Shown here: one piece after another, positions 5,671 to 12,973 of the stretch
Layout of the letters: every line of letters starts with the position of its first letter
Position numbering within the stretch: position 1 is the first letter of the stretch
Assembly (NCBI GenBank): GCA_031556065.1
Contig: JAVBTR010000014.1
Coordinates: 1 to 16,715 of the forward strand
Direction: 5' to 3'
Source of the DNA: JAVBTR01 sp031556065
Lineage (GTDB): Bacteria; Bacillota; Clostridia; Christensenellales; Aristaeellaceae
DNA length: 16,715 nt
Program-made: the position numbers and the translations under genes
The notes under the pieces: generated by a model
The model's input: the letters and a program-made list of their open reading frames with translations, nothing else
What the model was told of the DNA's origin: nothing
Database searches by the model: none

Positions 5671-5683
5671 AGAAAGCGAACAG

Positions 5684-5695
5684 GAACAAATGTTC
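5684..5695. promoter_or_regulatory. LexA (DinR) box
   Basis: GAACAAATGTTC fits the Gram-positive LexA core GAAC-RNRY-GTTC at every defined position. The outer flanks (G and T) differ from the full CGAAC...GTTCG. Its position just downstream of a promoter supports a real SOS operator. Confidence 0.6.
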
Positions 5696-5728
5696 TCTTA
5701 CAAAATGCACGATAGCGAGGATTGACAC

Positions 5729-5947
5729 ATGAGCCAAGAGAACACAGGGTACACCCTCTTGCACGCCGATACAGGGGAGGCCATCTATCTATGGCTGCCG
5801 CCCTATTTAATATGCCGCCCCCAACGGGAGCCGGAAGCCAGGGCGCTGTTTGAAGCGCACCTGGCACAATGGGAAAAAGCCAAGGCCCGGGGCTTTTACA
5901 ATAGCAATCAAAGAAACCCAGGTCAAGGAAGCGTTCGCGGTCCTTGA
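5729..5947 (+). CDS. small hypothetical phage protein, possibly SOS-regulated
   Basis: This 72-residue ORF (MSQENTGYTLLHADTGEAIY...) has GCGAGGAT just before its ATG and its own promoter with a LexA-type box. Residues 30-55 form a charged amphipathic helix (REPEARALFEAHLAQWEKAK). The last 15 residues (NSNQRNPGQGSVRGP) are low complexity and encoded inside the large inverted repeat that begins at 5903, so the natural C-terminus may have been replaced when that repeat formed. I do not recognise a family. The SOS-type control and the nearby repressor without a self-cleavage domain make an antirepressor a reasonable guess, but nothing in the protein proves it. Confidence 0.5.
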   Translation: MSQENTGYTLLHADTGEAIYLWLPPYLICRPQREPEARALFEAHLAQWEKAKARGFYNSNQRNPGQGSVRGP

Positions 5948-6012
5948 CACCAGCTTACTTTTAGCCAAGCTGGTGTCAAGAATCGTTTTACTCTCTTGAC
6001 CTGGGTATTGCT
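5903..6012. repeat. large nested inverted repeat
   Basis: An outer stem pairs AGCAAT with ATTGCT and ACCCAGGTCAAG (5916-5927) with CTTGACCTGGGT (5995-6006). An inner perfect 14-bp stem pairs CTTGACACCAGCTT (5943-5956) with 5967-5980 around a 10-base loop. It covers the 3' end of the small ORF. It could stop transcription from both sides, mark the phage-chromosome junction, or be a mobile palindromic repeat. Confidence 0.85.
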
Positions 6013-6031
6013 TTTACCTTCGATAGGTTAC

Positions 6032-6074
6032 GTTGGGTTTCACCCAAACCCATTCAAGGGTTACCACCCTTGAA
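6032..6074 (-). terminator. two tandem hairpins after the glycan operon
   Basis: Just past the sialidase-like stop codon, TTCAAGGG-TGGTAA-CCCTTGAA (6053-6074) and then TTTGGGT-GAA-ACCCAA (about 6033-6046) form two clean hairpins on the minus strand. Neither is followed by a U-run, so they may protect the 3' end of the message rather than terminate it. Confidence 0.5.
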
Positions 6075-6080
6075 AATCCC

Positions 6081-7523
6081 TTAAACCGGGTCTGGGCCAG
6101 CGTTCTCTTTATGGGCGTCAGGCAGAAGCTGTCTGAAGTTTTCAATGGTATGAAAGGTCTGATAATTCGCGTCATGGTAATTCCGGGCACCATTTCGTGC
6201 GGTTCGGGACAGGTACAGAATATCCTCCCCATCAATAATAAAATGAATGTACTGATACCCCACCTCCGCCGGGCTTTCTTTCCGGCTGTCAAGGAGGTAT
6301 TTTATCACTTGAAAGCTTTTCAGGTCCCTGGAGCATTGCAAGGCAAGCACATTGCGCTGTGTTGGCGTTTTTTCGTCCACACAGATGTTTCCAATGGCAA
6401 TATACCAGCCCGTTAGCGGGTCTTGAAGCAGATGGGTCTTGCTATTGCTGCCGCTTGGCAGAGCAACAAAGCCTTCAAAGGCCAGCGGCGCCTCCGGGCT
6501 ATAAGGATTAACGGCCATGGCCACGGCAATGCCATGATCCGGCTGGCAGCCTTTCAAATCAATTCGGTACAAGCATTTTAGCCCCCCGTCGGTTGCTATA
6601 ACCACATTGCCCTCCAGCATGCCCCGGTTATCCCCCTTGGGTGCACCAGGCCAGGCCGGATCAAAAGCAACAAGCTCTGAACAGCGCCAGTTTTCAGGCT
6701 GCAGCAAATCCGCATTTTCATCTATGCTCAAAACCCCCACACAATGGCCGCCGGTTTGCCACGCGCCATAATCCACCCCTACGTACAGCCGGCCCTCTTT
6801 ATAGATCATTGGCATGGGGGTTCTTTGCCAACCGGAAGCCAGATTGGAGCAGCTGCCGTAAAACAAAGCAACCGGCTTGGAAAAGGAGGCGCCTTCATCC
6901 TCCGAAACGCCAATGAGAATATCCCCATATTCTGTTGAACAGCCCTGAACATACAGGCGGCCCTTGTGCATAAACAGCGTCGCCCAGTAGCAGGGGAACA
7001 AATCACATAAATACCGCCAGGTCTTTCCCCGGTCATCGGAACGAAACAGCAGCGTCAGGTTTTGGGGCCCCCCATTGGTATATAAATCCATGGATGCAAG
7101 CAAGGCGCCAGAAGGCAGCTTTACCAGGCAAGGGCTGCAAAGAGCCCGCCCGGAAAAAGCATACTGCATATCCTGGGGGTGGAGATAGTTTACCACCCTG
7201 CCGGGGACCCATCCCGTGCGCACAGGGCGTACTGCGCTTTTTGCGGGGGTTTCTCCTTTTCGCAGGATTTGAAATTCGTATTCCGAATCCGTTTCCAAGC
7301 CTTCAACCGTTACCCTGGTATCCTCTGCTGCCAGCTCCCGCCACGCTTCAAGGGTGCCATGCCTGCGGTAGCGAAGGGAATGGGGTGCCGGGTCTGTGTC
7401 AAGCCACTCTATTTCAACATGGTATTCATAAGGCGCAAGCCGGCAAATATAGGGTTTTCCCTTATTCAGCCTATCATCCTGCGGCTGGTAGGGCCTTGCT
7501 TGCCACTGTGTTGTTCCACGCAT
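6081..7523 (-). CDS. intracellular sialidase-superfamily (BNR/Asp-box) beta-propeller protein
   Basis: This 480-residue protein has an N-terminal fibronectin type III-like domain (about 22-103) and a propeller domain. Two clear Asp boxes are present: SDDRGKTW (162-169) and SEDEGASF (207-214). The C-terminal part has SRTARNGARNYHDANYQTF. Family members are exo-sialidases or related glycan hydrolases and lyases. The canonical sialidase RIP motif is not seen near the start of the propeller, so the exact activity is uncertain. There is no signal peptide, which implies cytoplasmic action on imported oligosaccharides. The ATG at 7523 was chosen because GGAGG precedes it by nine bases; the longer frame overlaps the permease gene. 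It is the last gene of the operon, 13 bases after the permease. Confidence 0.75.
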   Translation of the reverse strand: MRGTTQWQARPYQPQDDRLNKGKPYICRLAPYEYHVEIEWLDTDPAPHSLRYRRHGTLEAWRELAAEDTRVTVEGLETDSEYEFQILRKGETPAKSAVRPVRTGWVPGRVVNYLHPQDMQYAFSGRALCSPCLVKLPSGALLASMDLYTNGGPQNLTLLFRSDDRGKTWRYLCDLFPCYWATLFMHKGRLYVQGCSTEYGDILIGVSEDEGASFSKPVALFYGSCSNLASGWQRTPMPMIYKEGRLYVGVDYGAWQTGGHCVGVLSIDENADLLQPENWRCSELVAFDPAWPGAPKGDNRGMLEGNVVIATDGGLKCLYRIDLKGCQPDHGIAVAMAVNPYSPEAPLAFEGFVALPSGSNSKTHLLQDPLTGWYIAIGNICVDEKTPTQRNVLALQCSRDLKSFQVIKYLLDSRKESPAEVGYQYIHFIIDGEDILYLSRTARNGARNYHDANYQTFHTIENFRQLLPDAHKENAGPDPV

Positions 7524-7536
7524 ATACCCAAGCCTC

Positions 7537-8430
7537 CTATCCTTTAATGGAGCCCACCATGATGCCCTTAACAAAGTATTTTTGCAAGAAAGGATACACC
7601 AGCATGATCGGCAGTGTAGACACAATAATCAGCGCATATTTCATCGATTCCACCAGCAACGCCTGCAATGCGGCATTTTCGCCCATCATATCCCCAGCCT
7701 CTGTATTATTGGCCAGTGAGGATTCGCTAACGATCAGCTCCCTAACCACAATTTGAAGGGGCATATGGCTTTTATCCCGCAGGTAGATCATGGCATTAAA
7801 CCAGCTATTCCACTGGGCAACAGCAGCAAACAGCGTCAGCACAGCAATGAGCGCCGGGGAGAGGGGCACAACCACATTCATGAAAAAGCGGGCATGGGAG
7901 CAGCCGTCAATGGCCGCCGCCTCGAACATGTCCTCCGGTATGGCGGATTGGATAAAGGTGCGGGCTATGATGATGTTATAGACATTCACAGCCCCCATCA
8001 GCACAACGATCAACGGGTTTCCAACCAAGCCCAGCTGGTTAATCAGCAAATAGGTTGGAATCAGCCCGCCGGAAAAAAACATGGTAAATACCATACACAG
8101 CATAATCCCCTTGCGGCCAGGCAAGGTCCTTCTGGATACAGCGTACCCGGCCATCAGCGTCAAACCCACTGAAAGCACCGTATAGCATACAACATATACC
8201 AGCGTGTTTCGGTAGCCCACCCAAATCTGGCTATATTCTATTACCTTGCGGTAGCCTTCAAGGGTGATCCCTATGGGGTAGAGCAGCACCTTGCCCTGGG
8301 ATACCTTAGCAGGGTCACTTACAGAGGCTATGATAACAAAGTAAAGGGGATAGGCCACCACCAGCAAAAGAAAAAGCAGCAGGATAACAACGCCTATGTC
8401 AAACCGCTTATCTGTTATGGATCTTTTCAT
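7537..8430 (-). CDS. carbohydrate ABC transporter permease, CUT1 family (YtcP/MalG-like)
   Basis: This 297-residue membrane protein has about six hydrophobic segments, the first at 14-35. The cytoplasmic EAA loop reads EAAAIDGCSHARFFMNVVVP and contacts the ATPase. The ending FLQKYFVKGIMVGSIKG is typical of YtcP-type permeases. With the LplB-like partner it forms the channel for an oligosaccharide. GAGGAGG precedes the ATG. It lies 13 bases after lplB and 13 before the sialidase-like gene. No ATPase gene is present; such systems usually share an MsmK/UgpC-type ATPase encoded elsewhere. Confidence 0.93.
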   Translation of the reverse strand: MKRSITDKRFDIGVVILLLFLLLVVAYPLYFVIIASVSDPAKVSQGKVLLYPIGITLEGYRKVIEYSQIWVGYRNTLVYVVCYTVLSVGLTLMAGYAVSRRTLPGRKGIMLCMVFTMFFSGGLIPTYLLINQLGLVGNPLIVVLMGAVNVYNIIIARTFIQSAIPEDMFEAAAIDGCSHARFFMNVVVPLSPALIAVLTLFAAVAQWNSWFNAMIYLRDKSHMPLQIVVRELIVSESSLANNTEAGDMMGENAALQALLVESMKYALIIVSTLPIMLVYPFLQKYFVKGIMVGSIKG

Positions 8431-8443
8431 AGCCCGCCCCTCC

Positions 8444-9376
8444 TCACCAAAGCGCCCGCTCTCCCATTACACGGGAGGCGCTGTTAACAACCATCAGCAA
8501 AACGAAGTTAATCACAGAATTAAACACATTGATTGCTGTTGAAAAGCTGTATTGGGATTGTTCAAACCCAATCTTATAAACATAGGTGGCAATGGTTTCA
8601 GAAGCAGGAAGGTTTAATGCATTTTGCATCAGGAACACCTTTTCAAAACCAACGTTCATTATTTTGCCGCAATCAAGCACCAGCAGCACAACAATGGTTG
8701 GTGCAATACAGGGAATATCAATATGCCAGATTCTTTTAAACTTGCTTGCCCCATCAATCACCGCAGATTCATGGAGCGCAGGGTCCACCCCTGTCAGTGC
8801 CCCTAAATAGATAATGCTTCCCCAGCCAATGTTTTGCCAAACCCCGCTCCATACATATAAGTGGGGAAAGGCATTGGGCTTTACCAGCACCATAAGCGGC
8901 CCATCCAGCAACCCAAGCTGGCGCAGCATGGAACCCACCATCCCATTGGTAGGGGATAAAAAAACCCGCAGCATCCCCACAATAACAACAACCGATATAA
9001 AATGCGGCGCATAGGTAATGGTTTGGACTGCCCTCTTGAGCCGAAGATGCGGGCAGGCGTTAAGCAGCAGCGCCAGAATAATGGGCAGCGGAAACCCGGC
9101 CAGAAGCTGGTAAAGGCTCAGGGTCAGGGTGTTTTTTAGAACCACGCCAAATTTCTGCATTTGGAAAAAACGTTCAAAATGCTTAAAGCCCACCCATTGG
9201 CTGCCAAAAATGCCGGTATAGGGCTTGTAGTTTTCAAAGGCGATCACAATACCCAGCATTGGCAGATAGCTAAATACAAAGAGGTATGCAAGAACTGGAA
9301 GCAGAAATAAATACAATTGATAATTTTCCATTACCCGTTTGTTCAACGCCCTTTGCACGGGCATTTTTCTCTTCAT
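8444..9376 (-). CDS. carbohydrate ABC transporter permease, CUT1 family (LplB-like)
   Basis: This 310-residue membrane protein has a first hydrophobic segment YLFLLPVLAYLFVFSYLPML, further segments across the protein and the EAA-type loop HESAVIDGASKFKRIWHIDI. It resembles LplB, the partner of YtcP in importers of complex oligosaccharides. The ATG at 9376 is used here. A TTG at 9385 lies nine bases after GGAGG and may be the true start, adding three residues. It follows the binding-protein gene by about 80 bases and belongs to the same operon. Confidence 0.92.
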   Translation of the reverse strand: MKRKMPVQRALNKRVMENYQLYLFLLPVLAYLFVFSYLPMLGIVIAFENYKPYTGIFGSQWVGFKHFERFFQMQKFGVVLKNTLTLSLYQLLAGFPLPIILALLLNACPHLRLKRAVQTITYAPHFISVVVIVGMLRVFLSPTNGMVGSMLRQLGLLDGPLMVLVKPNAFPHLYVWSGVWQNIGWGSIIYLGALTGVDPALHESAVIDGASKFKRIWHIDIPCIAPTIVVLLVLDCGKIMNVGFEKVFLMQNALNLPASETIATYVYKIGFEQSQYSFSTAINVFNSVINFVLLMVVNSASRVMGERALW

Positions 9377-9460
9377 CCCTATCAAGTAACAATACCTCCT
9401 TTGCATTTTTCCAAAGCCTTCGGGAAGGGAACGGGCCATTGTTCCCTTCCCCCAAAAGGA

Positions 9461-11014
9461 TTAGGGCTGTTCCAATAGCAAATCGTATCCGGCCTGCTTA
9501 AGGGCCAGCCACTCATCAAGCCCAAGTGCCTTTATTTGGGCAACATAGGCATCCCACTGGGCATCGATGTCGGCATCCGTGGTGATCCAGGTGGCAAATT
9601 GCTGGGATCGGTATTGGTTGATATCTTCCCCAAGCTGTAGCATGATGGTGGTGCTTTCTTCATCTAACGTCCCGGAGAGGTAAACGCAATCCCACGGCGG
9701 AAATTGTGCCCGGTATATTTGCATAATCGCCCCATCCTTGGACGTAAGGGATTCCGAAAGGGGATCGTAATAATGGTTTTCATAGAAATTCTTGTCCTGC
9801 AAGATAAACCAGCTATTATGCAGGCCCAGGGAGTCGGCGTTTGCGTTCATCTTTTCAATATTTGTCTCCCAGAAGTTCATCGCCCAGCGCCCCTGCTGGT
9901 CATGATCCCAGACCACACCTTCAAGGCCGTAGTACATTGTCATGGCATTGTCATATTGGGTGGACCATTCAAAGAACTGGGCAATCCGCTCCACATTCTG
10001 GCAGGAAGCGAAAACAGCCACCGCGTGTAATGGATTGGCGGTTAACGCCTGGGGGCGAATATAGGTAGAGCGGCCCTCTATTTCGCAGGAGGGGGCTGCC
10101 ATAGGCAGGGTGACGCTTGGCAAGCGGTTGGCCGCACCGTGGTAGGAGAACACCACAGGGGGATTGCTTGAAATTCTGGACAGGTAGCTGTTCCAGTCGT
10201 CTGTAAAGCTTTCAGCCTTGGTTAAACCCAGCCTGTATAGCTCCTGCAAATATTTCAGCGCATCCTTTATATGGGGGTTAATCCCCTGATAGCGCACCAC
10301 GCCGTCGCTGTCTACAACCAGGTATTCCTCGCTGGTCACCAGCACACCAAAGCTGCCATAGACATCAAATTGTCCCCCCACATAGCTGTCGAAAAGGTAA
10401 TAATAGGGAATGACGTTTTCAGGGATAGTGCCCGTCCCTCCTGCGTTTTTAATGGCCAGCAGGGTATCTTTAAATTCCTGTGTCGTTTCAGGCACCTTAA
10501 GGCCCAGCTCCTTTAGCCAGGTATCAACGTAGAACCATTGATCCCGCAGGGTTCGGGCGGTGCTTTGCGCCATAGCAGGCAGGGTATAGATGCTCCCATT
10601 GATCTTTTGCATATTGTACGCAATGGGATTGTTTTTGAAAAACGCTGCCCAGGTAGGCGCGTATTTTTCAAGATACGGCCACAAATCCACCAGGTCGCCA
10701 GCTTCCGCTGCCTGAATAAGCTGGCTGGACGTTGCGCCAACCGCTGCTATCATGTCCGGGTAATCCCGGCCGGCAAACATCAATTGGATCTGCTCCTGCC
10801 CCTGCATTTGCATTATTTCAAAGCGAATGCCGGTGCCTTGGTAAATATAATCCCACACCTTGGTGGTGGCCATGGCTGGACGCAGGCTATTGGTGGTATT
10901 AAACAGCAGCGTCACCTTCATATCCTCAGGCTTCTCCTCGCTAAGCACCACAGGGGTAAACAAAAGCAAGAGCATGCAAACAGTCAGTACAAAAAGGGCG
11001 ATTCGTTTCACCAT
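9461..11014 (-). CDS. extracellular sugar-binding protein, CUT1 (LipO/LplA-type)
   Basis: This 517-residue protein captures the sugar for the two downstream permeases. A signal peptide (about 1-25: MVKRIALFVLTVCMLLLLF then TPVVLSEEK) starts it. A mature domain of LplA type follows, with the characteristic GRDYPDMIAA, LPAMAQSTARTLRDQWFYVD and KDGAIMQIYRAQFPPWD. Firmicute members normally carry a lipobox cysteine at the cleavage site. Here the only nearby Cys is inside the hydrophobic core, so the protein seems to be released by signal peptidase I or held another way. The ATG at 11014 was chosen because GAGGAGGT precedes it; the upstream ATG at 11044 has no such site. The gap of about 50 bases to the lyase gene has no clear terminator. 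Confidence 0.9.
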   Translation of the reverse strand: MVKRIALFVLTVCMLLLLFTPVVLSEEKPEDMKVTLLFNTTNSLRPAMATTKVWDYIYQGTGIRFEIMQMQGQEQIQLMFAGRDYPDMIAAVGATSSQLIQAAEAGDLVDLWPYLEKYAPTWAAFFKNNPIAYNMQKINGSIYTLPAMAQSTARTLRDQWFYVDTWLKELGLKVPETTQEFKDTLLAIKNAGGTGTIPENVIPYYYLFDSYVGGQFDVYGSFGVLVTSEEYLVVDSDGVVRYQGINPHIKDALKYLQELYRLGLTKAESFTDDWNSYLSRISSNPPVVFSYHGAANRLPSVTLPMAAPSCEIEGRSTYIRPQALTANPLHAVAVFASCQNVERIAQFFEWSTQYDNAMTMYYGLEGVVWDHDQQGRWAMNFWETNIEKMNANADSLGLHNSWFILQDKNFYENHYYDPLSESLTSKDGAIMQIYRAQFPPWDCVYLSGTLDEESTTIMLQLGEDINQYRSQQFATWITTDADIDAQWDAYVAQIKALGLDEWLALKQAGYDLLLEQP

Positions 11015-11063
11015 GCATACCTCCTCATTCAATATTGTAAACAAGCGAGACTATTTTCTTATG

Positions 11064-12005
11064 TCATCCCTCCTTTTTGCAAACATGCCCGGCGACACGT
11101 TCTCGCCATGCCTGTTCGGTTTTAAACAGTGCGCCCAGCTCAAGCTCATAGGCGGGCTGCCACTGTGCCGTATCCCTTGAACGGGTCACCAGCTGCATAG
11201 GCATGCCTGTGATGTTTTTATAGAATTTCGCATTCACTGGATACAACTGGCTTTCGTAGAGGGACGCCATTGTTAAAAAATCGGATAATTCGTCCGCCAA
11301 TGGGTCCTTCCTTTTATAAAGCTGAAAAAGGGCTGCATACAAATCCCCATGGAAATTGGCCATAATGCCGCTGTATCCGGCTACCCCCAAGCGAAGGGAT
11401 GGCAAAAGCGTAGCGGTGTTGGCATTGAAAATTTTCATGGGCGTACCCATAATGGCCTGCTGTTTTAAGCCAAGCATGTTTATATCGCAGCAGGTATCCT
11501 TTATAAATACAATTCTCCCCGTCTGCCCGCACCAACGAATCAGCGAAGGGGAGGCCATGCGCTTATAGGGATAGGGGCATTCGTAAATACCAAAACGGAT
11601 ATCGGGGAGGGCATGCAGCAGCTTTTCAATATGCCTTTTAACCACATCCTCCCCCTGGTGCGGCTCTGCTGTGCGGTTGAGGATAATCACCGCCGCATCC
11701 GCACCGCAATCCCCCATGGCAGCCAATTGGCTCACCTGGTCTTTAAAAGCAACGCTTGTATGGCCAGAGGCCACCAGCTGCATCCGGCCAGCGGTTTTAT
11801 CCGCAATAAAGGTCATGAGCTCCTTTTTCTCCCGGTCGGACAAAAAGAATATTTCACTGGATTGGCACAGGGCGAAAATCCCGTCACAGCCACACTGGGC
11901 ATAATACGCAATCAACCCTTCAACCGCTTCAAAATCAATATTCCCGTCCCGCCTAAAGGGGGTAATCATCGTTGGGTATACGCCGGAATTGATAGAGGCA
12001 TTCAT
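11064..12005 (-). CDS. DapA/NanA-family aldolase or lyase (class I, Schiff base)
   Basis: This 313-residue TIM-barrel protein has the family's catalytic lysine in VFIKDT (K169) and the helper tyrosine in GIYECP (Y141), 28 residues apart as in N-acetylneuraminate lyase and dihydrodipicolinate synthase. The GxTGE loop is changed to LCQSSE (46-51). Members cleave or form bonds to pyruvate, for example splitting sialic acid or 2-keto-3-deoxy sugar acids. In this sugar operon a catabolic lyase is more likely than lysine synthesis. The start overlaps the AraC stop by ATGA, which couples translation. Substrate is undecided between N-acetylneuraminate and another keto-deoxy acid. Confidence 0.85.
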   Translation of the reverse strand: MNASINSGVYPTMITPFRRDGNIDFEAVEGLIAYYAQCGCDGIFALCQSSEIFFLSDREKKELMTFIADKTAGRMQLVASGHTSVAFKDQVSQLAAMGDCGADAAVIILNRTAEPHQGEDVVKRHIEKLLHALPDIRFGIYECPYPYKRMASPSLIRWCGQTGRIVFIKDTCCDINMLGLKQQAIMGTPMKIFNANTATLLPSLRLGVAGYSGIMANFHGDLYAALFQLYKRKDPLADELSDFLTMASLYESQLYPVNAKFYKNITGMPMQLVTRSRDTAQWQPAYELELGALFKTEQAWRERVAGHVCKKEG

Positions 12006-12973
12006 TCCATTTCACCTGTTCTTTCATTGGCTGCCAGCGCTTCCTGTGGCAGGTTCTGCATGCTGCCCGATAAGGCATACAGCCTGTATTGGGAAGGCGG
12101 CTGTCCTTCCATTCGGGTAAAAAAGCGGCAAAAATTCTGTTCGTTGGAAAACCCCACACTGGCGGATACATCCATGACCTTCATCCGCGTATCCTTAAGC
12201 AATGCTTTCGCCCGGCGAAAGCGTGCTTCCATAATCATCCGGCGAATGCTTTGGCCGCACTGCTCCATTGCAATGCGCTGGAGCTGCCTGGTGGAAAGGA
12301 ACATCCTTTCCGCAATAAAATCAACCGTCAGCCCATCGGAAAGATGTTTATCTATCAGCAAACCAATCTGCTGAAACCGCAATTCATCCCTGCTGTATTT
12401 TTCACGGACGTCATAATGGCTTTGGGGGGCATTATTCAGTTCCCGGGCAACCGCCATTAAAATGGTCAGCAGATTCATTTCGATCAGGCATGCAAAGCCC
12501 ATGACCCGGTTAATGGCTTCGTACAGTGAGCTTTGCAGCCCACGGCTAATCACACCGCCAATGGGAAATTGGGCCAATTGGGATACAGCCAATGTTCTCG
12601 CAAGGAAATTGGCCTCCGGGTCATCCGTCAGCGGCTGAATATCTGCTTTGATCACATACCGAAAATAGGGCTCTCCCAATTGGTTTTCAAGCCGGTGGGG
12701 AACGTCTGCGGGAATAATCAAGCCGTCTCCTGCTTTTAAAACGATCGCCCTGTCCGGGAAAACAAACGTGTTTCGGCCTTGCTGCATAAAGTGCATTTCA
12801 GGCCGCGTATGCTTATGCCACGAATGGTTAGGCACATCCGTATGGCGTATAGCCCGAAACCAGTCCGCCGCAATGCATAAATGCCTGGTTTGAACACATA
12901 AATCAAGGGCCTCCAGCTTTTGTATATCCTTATCCACCAGCTTTGAAATCTCCAGCTCTCTATTCCCTTTCAT
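12002..12973 (-). CDS. AraC-family transcriptional regulator with cupin sensor domain
   Basis: This 323-residue protein has an N-terminal cupin-like sensor (about 45-110: HSWHKHTRPEMHF, then AGDGLIIPADVPHRLE). Its C-terminal AraC double helix-turn-helix (about 220-305) has LTVDFIAERMFLSTRQLQRI and MDVSASVGFSNEQNFCRFF. It probably senses a sugar from the pathway and controls the operon promoter at 15141-15169. It lies inside the operon, overlapping the sulfatase end by 14 bases and the lyase start by four, so it is autoregulated with its targets. The ribosome binding site (AAGG) is weak, consistent with coupled, low-level expression. Confidence 0.92.
   Translation of the reverse strand: MKGNRELEISKLVDKDIQKLEALDLCVQTRHLCIAADWFRAIRHTDVPNHSWHKHTRPEMHFMQQGRNTFVFPDRAIVLKAGDGLIIPADVPHRLENQLGEPYFRYVIKADIQPLTDDPEANFLARTLAVSQLAQFPIGGVISRGLQSSLYEAINRVMGFACLIEMNLLTILMAVARELNNAPQSHYDVREKYSRDELRFQQIGLLIDKHLSDGLTVDFIAERMFLSTRQLQRIAMEQCGQSIRRMIMEARFRRAKALLKDTRMKVMDVSASVGFSNEQNFCRFFTRMEGQPPSQYRLYALSGSMQNLPQEALAANERTGEME

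Noticed and set aside
5666..5725. 19-codon frame (MIESEQEQMFSYKMHDSED) before the small ORF
   Set aside because: Its ATG lies inside the -10 box, upstream of the expected transcript start, so it would not be on the message. The inner ATG at 5690 has no ribosome binding site.
7094..7756. Long + strand frame (220 codons) across the sialidase-like and permease genes
   Set aside because: It is antisense to two well-supported genes and shows no recognisable domain or start signal.
11064..12005. Calling the lyase a true dihydrodipicolinate synthase for lysine synthesis
   Set aside because: It sits in a sugar catabolic operon with a sulfatase and sugar importer, and the GxTGE loop is altered, so a biosynthetic role is unlikely.
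11613..12374. Long + strand frame (253 codons) across the lyase and AraC genes
   Set aside because: It is antisense to two genes with conserved catalytic and DNA-binding motifs.
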